A DNA stretch of 64,000 bases from Brevundimonas fontaquae (GCF_017086445.1 NZ_CP070968.1:124001-188000); one strand, 5' to 3'. Counted from the stretch's first letter, positions 17,581 through 27,322 are shown. Notes: generated from the sequence alone by a model not told the origin. Translations and numbers: made by a program.

Positions 17581-17610
17581 GGGACAGACTCCTCTGAGTT
17601 GTCCCGTGAC
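17576..17610 (-). promoter_or_regulatory. hairpin enclosing the ribosome binding site and GTG start of the repeat-protein gene
   Basis: GTCACGGGACA (17576-17586) is perfectly complementary to TGTCCCGTGAC (17600-17610). Inside, ACTC (88-91) pairs with GAGT (96-99), leaving a 4-base loop and one bulged base: 15 base pairs in all. In the minus-strand mRNA the start GUG (17578-17580) lies in the 3' arm, and the GAGGAG binding site lies in the loop and inner stem. This would hide translation initiation. There is no U-run after it, so a terminator is less likely. Function is inferred. Confidence 0.6.
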
Positions 17611-17632
17611 TGGCAAGTCCGGCGCCTGTTTC

Positions 17633-17647
17633 TTAAGGCGTGGTTAA
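17633..17647 (-). promoter_or_regulatory. CtrA-type binding box (TTAA-N7-TTAA)
   Basis: The two TTAA half-sites (17633-17636 and 17644-17647) are separated by exactly seven bases, which is the full CtrA consensus of Caulobacterales. Read on the minus strand, the first half is TTAACCAC, close to the extended TTAACCAT. It lies 53 bases upstream of the GTG start of the repeat protein and downstream of the SDHAF4-like stop, a usual place for a CtrA-controlled -35 region. The motif is seen; regulation is inferred. Confidence 0.55.
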
Positions 17648-17678
17648 CCTTTGCGCCCGTTGCAGCAGGCTCGGCGGG

Positions 17679-17936
17679 TCAGAAATCGACCGCCAGCCCC
17701 TTCTTCTCCCAGTCGCCGAAACGTGTCGGTTCGGGGCCGGTCGGACCGCCGTATTCCGTGTCCGCCTGAAGGGTCGTTTCCACCGCGCGACGATCCGCCG
17801 CTTCCTGAAGCGCGCGGCGCGCGGCCTCGCTGAGCGGCCGTTCCGGCGTGGCGTGGGGCACGTCGGCATTGAAGACGGGCGCTGCACCCGGCGTTTCGTC
17901 GGCGTCATTCGGCGCCAGGGTGGGATGTTCGGTCAC
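17679..17936 (-). CDS. DUF1674 / succinate dehydrogenase assembly factor 4-like protein
   Basis: An 85-residue protein ending in GPEPTRFGDWEKKGLAVDF, the conserved C-terminal motif of DUF1674, the family of eukaryotic SDHAF4. Those proteins bind the flavinated SDH flavoprotein subunit during assembly; a similar job in bacteria is likely but inferred. The N-terminal 45 residues are Ala/Pro-rich and disordered-looking. It is divergent from htpX with 86 bases between starts, and lies upstream of the repeat-protein gene on the same strand. Confidence 0.88.
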   Translation of the reverse strand: MTEHPTLAPNDADETPGAAPVFNADVPHATPERPLSEAARRALQEAADRRAVETTLQADTEYGGPTGPEPTRFGDWEKKGLAVDF

Positions 17937-18022
17937 AGGGCGGCTCCCTTGAGGCTTGATGCGCCTTCTCTCAAATAGAGGCTCAAGCCCGGGACGCCAG
18001 ACGGATCGGGAATGGAACCGCG

Positions 18023-18988
18023 ATGAACCATCTGAAGACCTTCATTCTGTTGGCGGCGATGACGGCCCTGTTCGCAGGGGTCGGCTATCTGATCGGCGGC
18101 GCGACCGGCATGGCGATCGCCCTGCTGTTCGCGGGCGGGATGAATCTGTTCAGCTACTGGAACGCCGACAAGATCGTGCTGAAGATGTACCGGGCCCAGC
18201 CGGTCGACGAGCAGCATCCCAACGCCGTGGTCCGCAACTATGTCGCCGACGTGCGTCAGATGGCCCGCGATGCCGGCCTGCCCCAGCCGCAGGTCGCCAT
18301 CATCCCCAATGATCAGCCCAATGCCTTCGCCACGGGCCGAAACCCCGAGAACGCCGCCGTCTGCGCCACCACCGGCCTGCTGGATATGCTGACGCGCGAG
18401 GAGGTGCGCGGGGTGATGGCGCATGAGCTGGCCCATGTGAAGAACCGCGACACCTTGATCATGACGGTGACGGCGACCATCGCGGGCGCCATCGCGGCGC
18501 TCGCCAACTTCGCCCTGTTCTTTGGCGGCAACGACCGCGAGCGGCCGGGCGGCATCATTGGCACAATCGCCCTGATGCTGCTGGCGCCCATGGCCGCCGG
18601 GCTGGTGCAGATGGCCATCAGCCGGGGCCGCGAATATGAGGCCGACCGCGTCGGCGCCGAGATCGCCGGCGATCCCCAGGCCCTGGCTTCGGCCCTGCAG
18701 AAGATCGACGCCTACGCCAGGCGGATCACCAATCAGACGGCCGAGCGCAATCCGGCCTCGGGTCAGATGTTCATCATCAATCCGCTGGCGGGCCGCGGCG
18801 CGGACAATCTGTTTTCGACCCATCCGGCGACGGGAAACCGCGTCCGGGCCTTGATGGAGCTGGGCGCGAAGATGGGCATGCAGTCCCGCGCCCGAACGCC
18901 GGACCTGACCCAGCCGCGACCGGCCGCCGGTTTCACGACCACCGGCGTCCCGACGACCCCAACGGAGCCGCGCGGCCCCTGGGGGTGA
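18023..18988 (+). CDS. htpX: protease HtpX (M48 family membrane zinc metallopeptidase)
   Basis: The 321-residue protein has two N-terminal membrane helices (about residues 8-48), the zinc motif [11 protein letters not shown] near residue 135, two more helices, and the third ligand Glu in [11 protein letters not shown]. HtpX is an inner-membrane protease that degrades misfolded membrane proteins alongside FtsH. The C-terminal 30 residues are Pro/Thr-rich. The upstream gap contains CTTGAGG and CTCAAAT stretches that weakly recall a heat-shock promoter, not enough to call. Confidence 0.95.
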   Translation: MNHLKTFILLAAMTALFAGVGYLIGGATGMAIALLFAGGMNLFSYWNADKIVLKMYRAQPVDEQHPNAVVRNYVADVRQMARDAGLPQPQVAIIPNDQPNAFATGRNPENAAVCATTGLLDMLTREEVRGVMAHELAHVKNRDTLIMTVTATIAGAIAALANFALFFGGNDRERPGGIIGTIALMLLAPMAAGLVQMAISRGREYEADRVGAEIAGDPQALASALQKIDAYARRITNQTAERNPASGQMFIINPLAGRGADNLFSTHPATGNRVRALMELGAKMGMQSRARTPDLTQPRPAAGFTTTGVPTTPTEPRGPWG

Positions 18989-19107
18989 CGATGCGGGCGA
19001 ACATGGGGCTGATCGTCGCGGCCTGAACGCCGTTTGCGGTTTGCACTCCGCGACCGGATCACCTCAGATGCGCCCCTGTTCAGCCATCGGGCTTTCTTGG
19101 GGAATCC

Positions 19108-20715
19108 ATGTCGCGTCTGCTCGCCTTCGTCTCCGCCGCCGCTCTTCTCGCCACGCCGGTCGCCGCCCAGTCGGTGGACCGCGTCGCCGTCAACGGCATC
19201 ATCGACCAGGGGCTGAACCACAGCCAGGTGATGCAGACCGCCGCCTATCTGACCGACCGGATCGGCGGGCGGATGACCAACTCGCCCCAGATGCGCGAGG
19301 CCGAACGCTGGGCGCAGCAGCAATTCCGCGACTACGGTCTGTCCGACGTGCGCGCCGAAGGGTTCGAGTTCGGCCGAGGCTGGTCCATCGTCCGCTCCAG
19401 CGCCCGAATGACCGCGCCGCGCCCGCTGGATCTGCGCGCCATCCCGGTCGCCTGGACGCCCTCGACCGATGGCGTAATCAGCGGCGGCGTGATCGTGGCC
19501 CCGATCTCCAAGGTCGAGGACTTCGACAAATGGCGCGGCAAGCTGGCGGGCAAGATCGTCATGCTGTCCCAGCCGGGCACGGGATCGGAGCCGACAGAGC
19601 CGGCCTTCCGCCGCTGGACCAGCGCCGAACTGGCCGAGCGCAACACATATAATCAGCCTCAACATTCGCCGGCCGCCATCGAACGCTCGCTGAAGACCGT
19701 CAACTTCGCCAATCAGCTGGACGCCTTCCTGGCCGAACAGGGCGCCCTGGCCTGGGTGAAGATTTCCCAGCGTGACGGCGGCCTGCTGCATGGCACGGGC
19801 TACACCTATCAGGTCGGCGCCACGCCAAAGCTGGCCGGGATGGAGCTGGCGGCCGAGGATTATCGCCGTCTGGCGCGCCTCGCCCTGACCGACGCGCCGC
19901 CGACGCTGGAGCTGATGAGCGAGGTCCGCTTCCACGACGAGGACGTCAACGCCTACAACATCCTGGCCGACATCCCCGGCACGGCGCGCGGCGGCGAATA
20001 CGTCATGGCCGGCGCCCATCTGGACAGCTGGGTCGCCTCGGACGGGGCTGTCGACAACGCCGCCGGCAGCGCGGTGGTCATGGAGGCCGCGCGCATCCTG
20101 AAGGCGCTCAACGTCAAGCCCAAGCGCACCATTCGGTTCGCCCTGTGGAACGGCGAGGAGCAAGGCATCCTGGGCTCGCTGGCCTATGTCGACCGTCATC
20201 TGGCGACGCGCGCGCCGTCGAACGATCCGGCGCTGGCGGGCCTGCCGGACAACCGCACCTGGCGCAGCCGCTGGCCGATCGAGCCGCGCGCCAGCTATCG
20301 CGATCTGGTCGCCTATTTCAATCTGGACAACGGCTCGGGCAAGATCCGCGGCATCAACGCCGAGGGCAATGTCGCCGCCGCTCCGATCTTCCAGGAATGG
20401 CTGGCGCCCTTCGCCAGCATGGGGGCGACGACGGTGTCGCTGCGCAACTCGGGCGGCACCGACCACGTCTATATGCAGACCGTCGGCGTGCCGGGATATC
20501 AGTTCATCCAGGACCCGCTCGACTATTCCAGCCGCCTGCACCACACCAGCATCGACAGCTATGACCACCTGAAGGCCGAGGACCTGCGTCAGGCGGCCGT
20601 CATCCTGGCCAGCTTCCTGCTGAACGCCGCCAACCGCGACGAGCCCCTGCCGCGCATGCCGCTGCCCACCCAGCCGACGCCGAGCGATCCGTTCGAATAT
20701 CCCGCGGCGGACTGA
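19108..20715 (+). CDS. secreted M28 family peptidase (second copy, distinct from the one at 10.4 kb)
   Basis: A 535-residue protein with a signal peptide (MSRLLAFVSAAALLATPVAAQ), a PA-like domain in the N-terminal half, and the di-zinc catalytic domain with GAHLDSWVASDGAVDNAAG, WNGEEQGILGS and the later SGGTDHVYM. It probably acts as an exported carboxypeptidase or aminopeptidase (the family contains glutamate carboxypeptidase-like enzymes). The 3' end faces the thiolase gene across a multi-hairpin repeat. Confidence 0.92.
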   Translation: MSRLLAFVSAAALLATPVAAQSVDRVAVNGIIDQGLNHSQVMQTAAYLTDRIGGRMTNSPQMREAERWAQQQFRDYGLSDVRAEGFEFGRGWSIVRSSARMTAPRPLDLRAIPVAWTPSTDGVISGGVIVAPISKVEDFDKWRGKLAGKIVMLSQPGTGSEPTEPAFRRWTSAELAERNTYNQPQHSPAAIERSLKTVNFANQLDAFLAEQGALAWVKISQRDGGLLHGTGYTYQVGATPKLAGMELAAEDYRRLARLALTDAPPTLELMSEVRFHDEDVNAYNILADIPGTARGGEYVMAGAHLDSWVASDGAVDNAAGSAVVMEAARILKALNVKPKRTIRFALWNGEEQGILGSLAYVDRHLATRAPSNDPALAGLPDNRTWRSRWPIEPRASYRDLVAYFNLDNGSGKIRGINAEGNVAAAPIFQEWLAPFASMGATTVSLRNSGGTDHVYMQTVGVPGYQFIQDPLDYSSRLHHTSIDSYDHLKAEDLRQAAVILASFLLNAANRDEPLPRMPLPTQPTPSDPFEYPAAD

Positions 20716-20724
20716 AATTGACGA

Positions 20725-20875
20725 CCCTCTCCCGGTGGGAGAGGGCTTGAGCACACGGCGGCGCAGCCGTCGTCCTTGTGCGAAAGGGTGAGGGTCGGCT
20801 GGTGCGATCTGGCCCACCATCCGACCCTCATCCGGCCGGGCTCCGCCCGGCCACCTTCTCCCACCGGGAGAAGGG
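20725..20875. repeat. multi-hairpin intergenic repeat (type A)
   Basis: Between two convergent genes lie at least four perfect stem-loops. CCCTCTCCC/GGGAGAGGG is at 20725-20745, and TGAGGGTCGG/CCGACCCTCA is at 20789-20830 with a 22-base loop. GGCCGGG/CCCGGCC is at 20834-20852, and CCTTCTCCC/GGGAGAAGG is at 20854-20874. An imperfect ACGGCGGC/GCCGTCGT stem sits at about 20754-20773. The outer arms resemble one another in reverse. There is no coding frame. It resembles the REP-like elements scattered in Caulobacterales genomes (recalled, not searched). Confidence 0.7.
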
Positions 20876-20884
20876 CTTAGAAAA

Positions 20885-22060
<1,176 letters not shown>

Positions 22061-22220
22061 GGGATTTCACTCTTTGGAGAATAACTCGGCGTGACCGTTT
22101 TGCCGCATTGCAGCGCGTTCGTCACCTGCGACGACATGGACAGGGCGCGATTCAGCCAATCGTCACCCTGTCGGCGCATTGTCGCGGAACGATAGAGGCG
22201 ATCAACGGATTGGAAGGTCC

Positions 22221-22934
22221 ATGCTGCGCACGCTGAAACGTCTTGTCACCCACCTCTGCACGCCGGACGAGCTGGACATGATCGAGCACTATCCGACGCG
22301 TGCGGAAAAGCTGGCGGATCTGTGGGTCCACGTCGTCGGCCTGATGCTGGCGGCGGTCGGCGGCATTATCCTGGCGGGTCTGGCCGGGGTCTATGCGGGG
22401 ATCGGCGGCGTGATGGCGACCGCCATCTACGCCCTGTGCCTCGTCGGCATGCTGACGGCCTCGACCATCTACAACTGGACCAACCCCTGCGCCGCGCGCC
22501 CGGTGCTACGGCGACTGGACGAGGCGGCGATCTTCCTGATGATCGCTGGCAGCTATACCCCTTTCACGACCCAACGGTTCGAGGGTCTGTGGGCCATCGG
22601 CTTCACCACCCTGATCTGGACCCTGGCCTTCCTGGGCGCCGGGGTGAAGCTGTTCGCGCCGCGCATCTCGGACAAGTTCTGGAGCGGCGTCTATGTCGTC
22701 TTCGGCTGGCTGGCGGTCGCGGCCCTCAAGCCGATGGTCGAGACGGTGCATCCGATCGCCCTGGCCCTGCTCGTCATCGGCGGCCTGATCTACACCGCCG
22801 GCGTCTTCGTCTTCATCAGCCCGCGCGTGAAGTTCCGTCGCGCCATCTGGCACGGGTTCGTCGTCACCGGCGCGACCGTCCATTGGACGGCGGTGCTGGT
22901 CGGCGTCGTGCTGGCCCCGGCGATGAGCCACTGA
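22221..22934 (+). CDS. hemolysin III family protein (PAQR-like, TrhA type)
   Basis: A 237-residue membrane protein with about seven helices and the family residues H-hisV-G-L near LWVHVVGLMLAAVGG, N-W-T-N in the middle, and a late HGFVVTGATVHW segment whose His may bind metal. Hemolysin III proteins are homologous to PAQR receptors; the bacterial role (membrane lipid homeostasis in E. coli TrhA) is only partly known. GGAAGG eight bases upstream supports the ATG at 22221 over an earlier TTG. Confidence 0.88.
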   Translation: MLRTLKRLVTHLCTPDELDMIEHYPTRAEKLADLWVHVVGLMLAAVGGIILAGLAGVYAGIGGVMATAIYALCLVGMLTASTIYNWTNPCAARPVLRRLDEAAIFLMIAGSYTPFTTQRFEGLWAIGFTTLIWTLAFLGAGVKLFAPRISDKFWSGVYVVFGWLAVAALKPMVETVHPIALALLVIGGLIYTAGVFVFISPRVKFRRAIWHGFVVTGATVHWTAVLVGVVLAPAMSH

Positions 22935-23024
22935 TCGATCGTCCGTTCCCGGCGGTTTGGCCCCCTCTGGCGCATCGCGTCGCAACGGAGGATAGTGACG
23001 CGTTGCAACATCGCGAGAACAAGC

Positions 23025-23654
23025 GTGGCTGACGAAAAGACCAAGGGTGGAAAGACCAGCGATAGCGCTCAGGTCGTCATCAAGAAGTATGCGAACCGCA
23101 GGCTCTACAACACGCGGACCAGCGCCTATGTGACGCTGGAAGATCTGGCGACCATGGTGCGCGAGGGGACGGAGTTCGTCGTCTATGACGCCAAGACCAA
23201 CGACGACCTGACCCGCCAGATCCTGACCCAGATCATCTTCGAGGAAGAGAGCCGGGGCGAGGCCTTGCTGCCGGTTCAGTTCCTGCGCCAGCTCATCGGC
23301 TTCTACGGCGGTCAGATGCAGGGCGTCCTGCCCTCCTATCTGGAGATGTCCTTGGCCAACTTCGGTCGTCAGCAGGAGCAGTTCGCCAGTCAGATGGGCC
23401 GCGCCTTCGGAACCGGCGCGGGCGCGACCCTGATGGAGGACGCCGCACGCGCCAACATGGCGATGTTCGAGCGCGCCATGCAGATGTTCCCGGCCTTCAC
23501 CTATCCCCGCGCCGAGCCGACGCCTGCCGCCTCGGATGACAAGGCCGAGCCGGCCCCGCCGCCCGAGGCGCCGGACGCCCTGGACGAAATGCGTCGCCAG
23601 ATGGACGAGATGCGTCGTCAGATCGAAAAACTGGCGGGCGGCAAGAGCAAATGA
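23025..23654 (+). CDS. phaR: polyhydroxyalkanoate synthesis regulator PhaR
   Basis: The 209-residue protein has the PhaR DNA-binding N-terminal domain (VIKKYANRRLYNTRTSAYVT, about residues 17-40), followed by the PHB accumulation regulatory domain (TNDDLTRQILTQIIFEEE). Its C-terminal end is a charged, heptad-like MRRQMDEMRRQIEKL coiled coil. PhaR represses phasin and PHA genes until bound to PHA granules. The likely start is the GTG at 23025 (sequence MADEKTKGG). It overlaps the next gene by four bases. Confidence 0.9.
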   Translation: MADEKTKGGKTSDSAQVVIKKYANRRLYNTRTSAYVTLEDLATMVREGTEFVVYDAKTNDDLTRQILTQIIFEEESRGEALLPVQFLRQLIGFYGGQMQGVLPSYLEMSLANFGRQQEQFASQMGRAFGTGAGATLMEDAARANMAMFERAMQMFPAFTYPRAEPTPAASDDKAEPAPPPEAPDALDEMRRQMDEMRRQIEKLAGGKSK

Positions 23655-24004
23655 CCGACCGGATCCAGGCCGTCGGCGGACCGGACCGGGTGGATCGCCG
23701 CGAAGGCGAACGCCGCGAGCGCGAGCGGCGCGCCCGATCCGCCTCGCGCGCCCTGGTCCCCGTCGATCCGCCTGAGATGGTCGAACCCCAACCGGCCCCG
23801 GCAAGAGCTGCCGTCCTTCCGACGCCCGAGCCCGGCGCCGCCGCCTTCGTCGCCCAGCAGATGGGCCAGAGCGGGCAGAAACGCGGGCTGCGCGGCGGCC
23901 CGCCGGTGCTGGATGCAGCCCGCTCCGCCTACCTCGGAGCCGAATATTCGGGCGCGGCCGAGCGTCGTCCGAAAACGGGCAAGACCGCCAAGACCGACAT
24001 CTGA
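23651..24004 (+). CDS. hypothetical protein coupled to phaR
   Basis: A 117-residue protein not recognised as a known domain. The N-terminal third is strongly charged (GERRERERRARSASR), the middle is Pro/Ala-rich, and the C-terminal part has VAQQMGQSGQKRGLRGG and a conserved-looking ARSAYLGAEYSGAAERRP. Its ATG overlaps the phaR stop (ATGA), so it is very probably translated with PhaR. Codon use is like that of its neighbours. A role linked to PHA granules is only a guess from position. Confidence 0.7.
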   Translation: MTDRIQAVGGPDRVDRREGERRERERRARSASRALVPVDPPEMVEPQPAPARAAVLPTPEPGAAAFVAQQMGQSGQKRGLRGGPPVLDAARSAYLGAEYSGAAERRPKTGKTAKTDI

Positions 24005-24204
24005 GCTGATCCCGCTCGGGCGGCACGGGGCTTGCTGGGGGGCGAGGCAGAACGCTCTCAGCCGGACTCGCCCATGCCCGCCGTCTTCGCCCTCGCCGCC
24101 AAAGCCTTCGACGTCGCCGTCGTCGCCCTGATCTTCACTGCATTCTCTTAGGGCCTACCGCGCTTCGCGCTGCTTGAGGCCGTTGTCGGGGAGAGCCGTT
24201 GGGC

Positions 24205-24630
24205 TCAAGCCCCGCCGAAATCGAAATCCTTGCGCGACGCGATGATGGTCACGATGAACCCCGCCAGCACGTCCAGCAGGATCATGATCACGATCAGAAA
24301 GAAGGTCGAGGTCGCGAAACCCGGCAGCAGCAGGAACTCCACCAGCACGCCTATGAACAGGATCATCGACAGGGCGTGATTGATGATGGCGACCCGCTGG
24401 CTGGAGGTGGACTTCACCAACTCGAAGAACAGCAGGATCAGGCCGAGAAACAGGATCAGGTCGCCGGACCCGATCGTCCATTGCGCGCCCGAGGTCATGG
24501 TGACGGAAAACAGCGGATCGCGCAGCAGCACGTCCGCCTGCACCATCCCCGCCTCGCTCGGCGCGCCGAACAGCACCACGATATTGTAGAGCACCACCGG
24601 GATCAGCAGCAGCGGAATGGCGAGCAGCAT
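24205..24630 (-). CDS. hypothetical four-helix membrane protein
   Basis: A 141-residue protein with about four hydrophobic helices (starting MLLAIPLLLIPVVLYNIVVLF; then LILFLGLILLFFELV; MILFIGVLVEFLLL; and FLIVIMILLDVLAGFIVTIIA) and a short charged C-terminus (ASRKDFDFGGA). GAGGA nine bases upstream of 24630 fixes the start. I do not recognise the family. The 200-base gap on its 3' side to the phaR partner holds nothing clear apart from a 25-codon ORF, which was rejected. Confidence 0.75.
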   Translation of the reverse strand: MLLAIPLLLIPVVLYNIVVLFGAPSEAGMVQADVLLRDPLFSVTMTSGAQWTIGSGDLILFLGLILLFFELVKSTSSQRVAIINHALSMILFIGVLVEFLLLPGFATSTFFLIVIMILLDVLAGFIVTIIASRKDFDFGGA

Positions 24631-24713
24631 GGACGGTCCTCTTCGCAGCCGGTCCAACGGCTACGCCTGTTCACCCTGATTTAGCGCCGTTTTCGAAACG
24701 CCGCCACAAAGGT

Positions 24714-25628
24714 TCAAGCCCTGGGAAATCCGCCTGCCCGGCTGAGCGCCGACGGCGCCGGCCGGCCGATGGCCTCGCCGATCCAGCCCGCCGTCGCGAT
24801 CAGGGCGTCCAGGTCATAGCCGGTCTCGAACCCGCCCCGCGCCAGCATATAGACCAGATCCTCGGTGGCGATGTTTCCCGTGGCGCCCGGCGCGAACGGG
24901 CAGCCGCCGATGCCGCCGACAGACGCGTCCAGCACGTCGATCCCGGCCTCGACGCCGGCATAGGCGTTGGCGAGGCCGGTGTTGCGGGTGTCGTGGAAAT
25001 GTAGACGCAGGGTCGCGTCGGGCGCGGCCGCCCTGGCCGCCTCGACCTTTTTCGTCACCGCCCAGGGATCGCCCGCGCCGATGGTGTCGGCCAGACCGAT
25101 CTCGCCCACGCCCATCTCGCCGATGGCGCCGACCATGTCCGCGACCTGGTCGACGGAAACCTCGCCCTCGAACGGACAGCCCCAGACGCAGGAGATCATG
25201 GCCGACAGCGACGGCGCGCCCTCACTGGCCTCGGCGTTGTGGCGGCGGGCGACGATCTCGCCCAGCATGGCCAGTTGATCCTTCACCGCCAGGCCCTGGT
25301 TCTTCAGGCCGAAGCCGTCGGTGGCCGCGACCGAGACATTGACCTCGTCCACCCCGGTCGCCAGCGCCCGGTCATAGCCCTTGCCGTTTAACACCAGGCC
25401 GATGCGGCTGCGCCCCGCTTCATGCGGCAGGGCGGCCATGACCTCCTCGGCGCCGGCCATCTGCGGCACGTATTTGGGATGGACGAAGGAGACGGCCTCG
25501 ATCCGCTTCGCCCCCGCCTGCTCGAGCCGCCGCACCAGATCGGCGCGGACGGCGGGCTCAAGCACCACCTTTTCGTTCTGCAGCCCATCGCGCGGCCCGA
25601 CTTCGACGATCTGGATGAAGCGGCCCAT
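24714..25628 (-). CDS. mvaB: hydroxymethylglutaryl-CoA lyase
   Basis: This HMGL-like TIM-barrel enzyme (304 residues) splits HMG-CoA to acetyl-CoA and acetoacetate in leucine catabolism. The start shows VEVGPRDGLQNE, the metal-binding histidines are in LHFHDTRNTGLAN, and the catalytic cysteine loop is GGIGGCPFAPGATGN. The ATG at 25628 overlaps the stop of the upstream glycosyltransferase by one base (TGATG); a GTG one codon earlier is possible. The coupling to a glycosyltransferase is odd functionally and may just reflect compaction. Confidence 0.93.
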   Translation of the reverse strand: MGRFIQIVEVGPRDGLQNEKVVLEPAVRADLVRRLEQAGAKRIEAVSFVHPKYVPQMAGAEEVMAALPHEAGRSRIGLVLNGKGYDRALATGVDEVNVSVAATDGFGLKNQGLAVKDQLAMLGEIVARRHNAEASEGAPSLSAMISCVWGCPFEGEVSVDQVADMVGAIGEMGVGEIGLADTIGAGDPWAVTKKVEAARAAAPDATLRLHFHDTRNTGLANAYAGVEAGIDVLDASVGGIGGCPFAPGATGNIATEDLVYMLARGGFETGYDLDALIATAGWIGEAIGRPAPSALSRAGGFPRA

Positions 25629-27322
25629 CACTCGACTCCCACTGGGGCGGCGCCGTTACCGTTCCCGTTTCGGGGCGGCGGCGCATAGACGGTCAGGCTG
25701 ACCGGATCGCCTGCCGAATAGTTGTAGCCGTTGACCGTCCCGACCGCGCGACCGGACACGCCCAGACGCGCCGCAGCTGCACGGAAGGCGTCGGCGTCGC
25801 GTCCCTCGACGATGGCGGGCCGCCCCTCGGCCAGGGCCTCAGCCGCGCCCTGGGCGTCGGTCAGATCGGTGTCGCGCCCGGTCAGGAAGACGAAGCTGGG
25901 TTCATGGAAGCCGGTGATCGCCACCGGCCCCGGCGTGCGCCCCTGACGCGGGTGCAGGTCGGCCGCCTCCAGCGCCTTTTCCAGCTGGGGCGCGATGGCC
26001 AGGGGCCGCAGCTGGCGGATCGTGCCCGACAGGGCCGCGTGCGCCACGATCCCGAAGGCCAGCGAGGCGACCAGCGCTGCGACCGGCGCGCGGTTCAGCA
26101 GCAGGAAGCCCCCCATCGCCCCCGCCGCCAGCGCCATGACCACCGTCAGCGCCGCCCAGGTCTGGGCCGTCGAGGTGCCATAGACGGTCAGTCCATAAAC
26201 GGTGATGCCGATGATCAGCAGGGCCGCGAACGCGCCCAGGACCGCCCCGGTGATGCGCGAAACCTTGCCGATGGGTTGGGCCAGGGCGGCGGCCGCCAAC
26301 AGGGCCAGCGCCCCAAAGGTCGGCAGGGTGTAGTGCCACAGCTTGGTCGGCGCCAGTTCGAACATCAGCCAGCCAGGCACCAGCCAGCAGACCAGGAACC
26401 GGATCGCCGGCTCGGCCCGCCGGCTCCAGCCCGTCGAGACGGCCGCGGGCAACAGCAGGGTCGAGGGGAAGAACAGCAGGGGCGCCAGCAGCAGATACAT
26501 GCCGGGGAAGCCCGAATGGCTCTCATGCGCGCCGGCGATCTTGGGCGCCAGGTCCCCGCCGATGGCCTCGCGCCAGAAACCGCCGTCGGTGGCGATGGTG
26601 ATGGCGATCGCCCATGGTCCGACCATCAGGGCGACCAGCGGCAGGCCCCAACCCCAGCCGAGGCGATACAGCCATTTGATGTTCCGATCCCAGATCGACA
26701 GGGCGATGATCGCCAGGGCCACGACCAGGAACCCGATCGGTCCCTTGATCAGGATCGAAAGCCCGATCCCGATCCAGAACAGCAGCTTGTGCGGCCGGAT
26801 CGGTCGTTCGCCCGCCTTCGTCGCCATATAGATGCGCGCCAGCGCCGCCATGGCCAGGGTGGTCGCGCCGCACAGCATGGCGTCGGTCTTGGCGATCCCG
26901 GCCTCGGTCGAAAGCAGGAAGGTCGCCCCCATGATGGCTCCGCCGAAGAAGCCGACCCGGCCGCCCAGCATGGCCGAGCCGGCCCAGGCCACGGCCCAGG
27001 CCGCCAGCATGGCGCCCAGCAGGGAGGGGATGCGATAGGGCGCGATTTCACGGTCCTCGACATCCGAGGTCAGACCCGCGGCGAGCGCCTGCATCCAGTA
27101 GATGCCGACCGGCTTCTTCCAGCGCGGCTCGTCCTGATAGCGGATGTCGACATAGTCGCCGCTTTCCAGCATCTGGGACGTCGCCTGGGCGAACCGGCTC
27201 TCGTCGCGATCCAGCGGCGGCAGCAGCAGCAGTCCCGGCAGGCCGGCGATCAACGTCAGCAGAGCCGCGAGAACCGGCCCGCGCCAGCCGGCGATGCGGC
27301 CATCCAGATCGAAAGTCTTCAT
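25628..27322 (-). CDS. glycosyltransferase family 39 / ArnT-like membrane protein
   Basis: A 564-residue integral membrane protein with about 11-12 helices. The first periplasmic loop carries the GT-C-type acidic motif PPLDRDESRFAQ, followed by DEPRWKKPVGIYW, as in ArnT and related polyprenyl-phosphate sugar transferases. A C-terminal soluble domain of about 130 residues follows the last helix. It probably moves a sugar from undecaprenyl phosphate to lipid A, a protein or a glycan (inference). It is divergent from a GT2 gene (27399) that would make such a donor. Confidence 0.88.
   Translation of the reverse strand: MKTFDLDGRIAGWRGPVLAALLTLIAGLPGLLLLPPLDRDESRFAQATSQMLESGDYVDIRYQDEPRWKKPVGIYWMQALAAGLTSDVEDREIAPYRIPSLLGAMLAAWAVAWAGSAMLGGRVGFFGGAIMGATFLLSTEAGIAKTDAMLCGATTLAMAALARIYMATKAGERPIRPHKLLFWIGIGLSILIKGPIGFLVVALAIIALSIWDRNIKWLYRLGWGWGLPLVALMVGPWAIAITIATDGGFWREAIGGDLAPKIAGAHESHSGFPGMYLLLAPLLFFPSTLLLPAAVSTGWSRRAEPAIRFLVCWLVPGWLMFELAPTKLWHYTLPTFGALALLAAAALAQPIGKVSRITGAVLGAFAALLIIGITVYGLTVYGTSTAQTWAALTVVMALAAGAMGGFLLLNRAPVAALVASLAFGIVAHAALSGTIRQLRPLAIAPQLEKALEAADLHPRQGRTPGPVAITGFHEPSFVFLTGRDTDLTDAQGAAEALAEGRPAIVEGRDADAFRAAAARLGVSGRAVGTVNGYNYSAGDPVSLTVYAPPPRNGNGNGAAPVGVE

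Noticed and set aside
17937..18022. Heat-shock promoter before htpX (CTTGAGG...CTCAAAT)
   Set aside because: The -10 does not fit the CCCCAT-type heat-shock element and spacing is ambiguous.
24074..24151. 25-codon ORF (MPAVFALAAKAF...) between the phaR partner and the membrane protein
   Set aside because: Hydrophobic and well framed but with no ribosome binding site and too short to judge; could be a small membrane peptide but unsupported.
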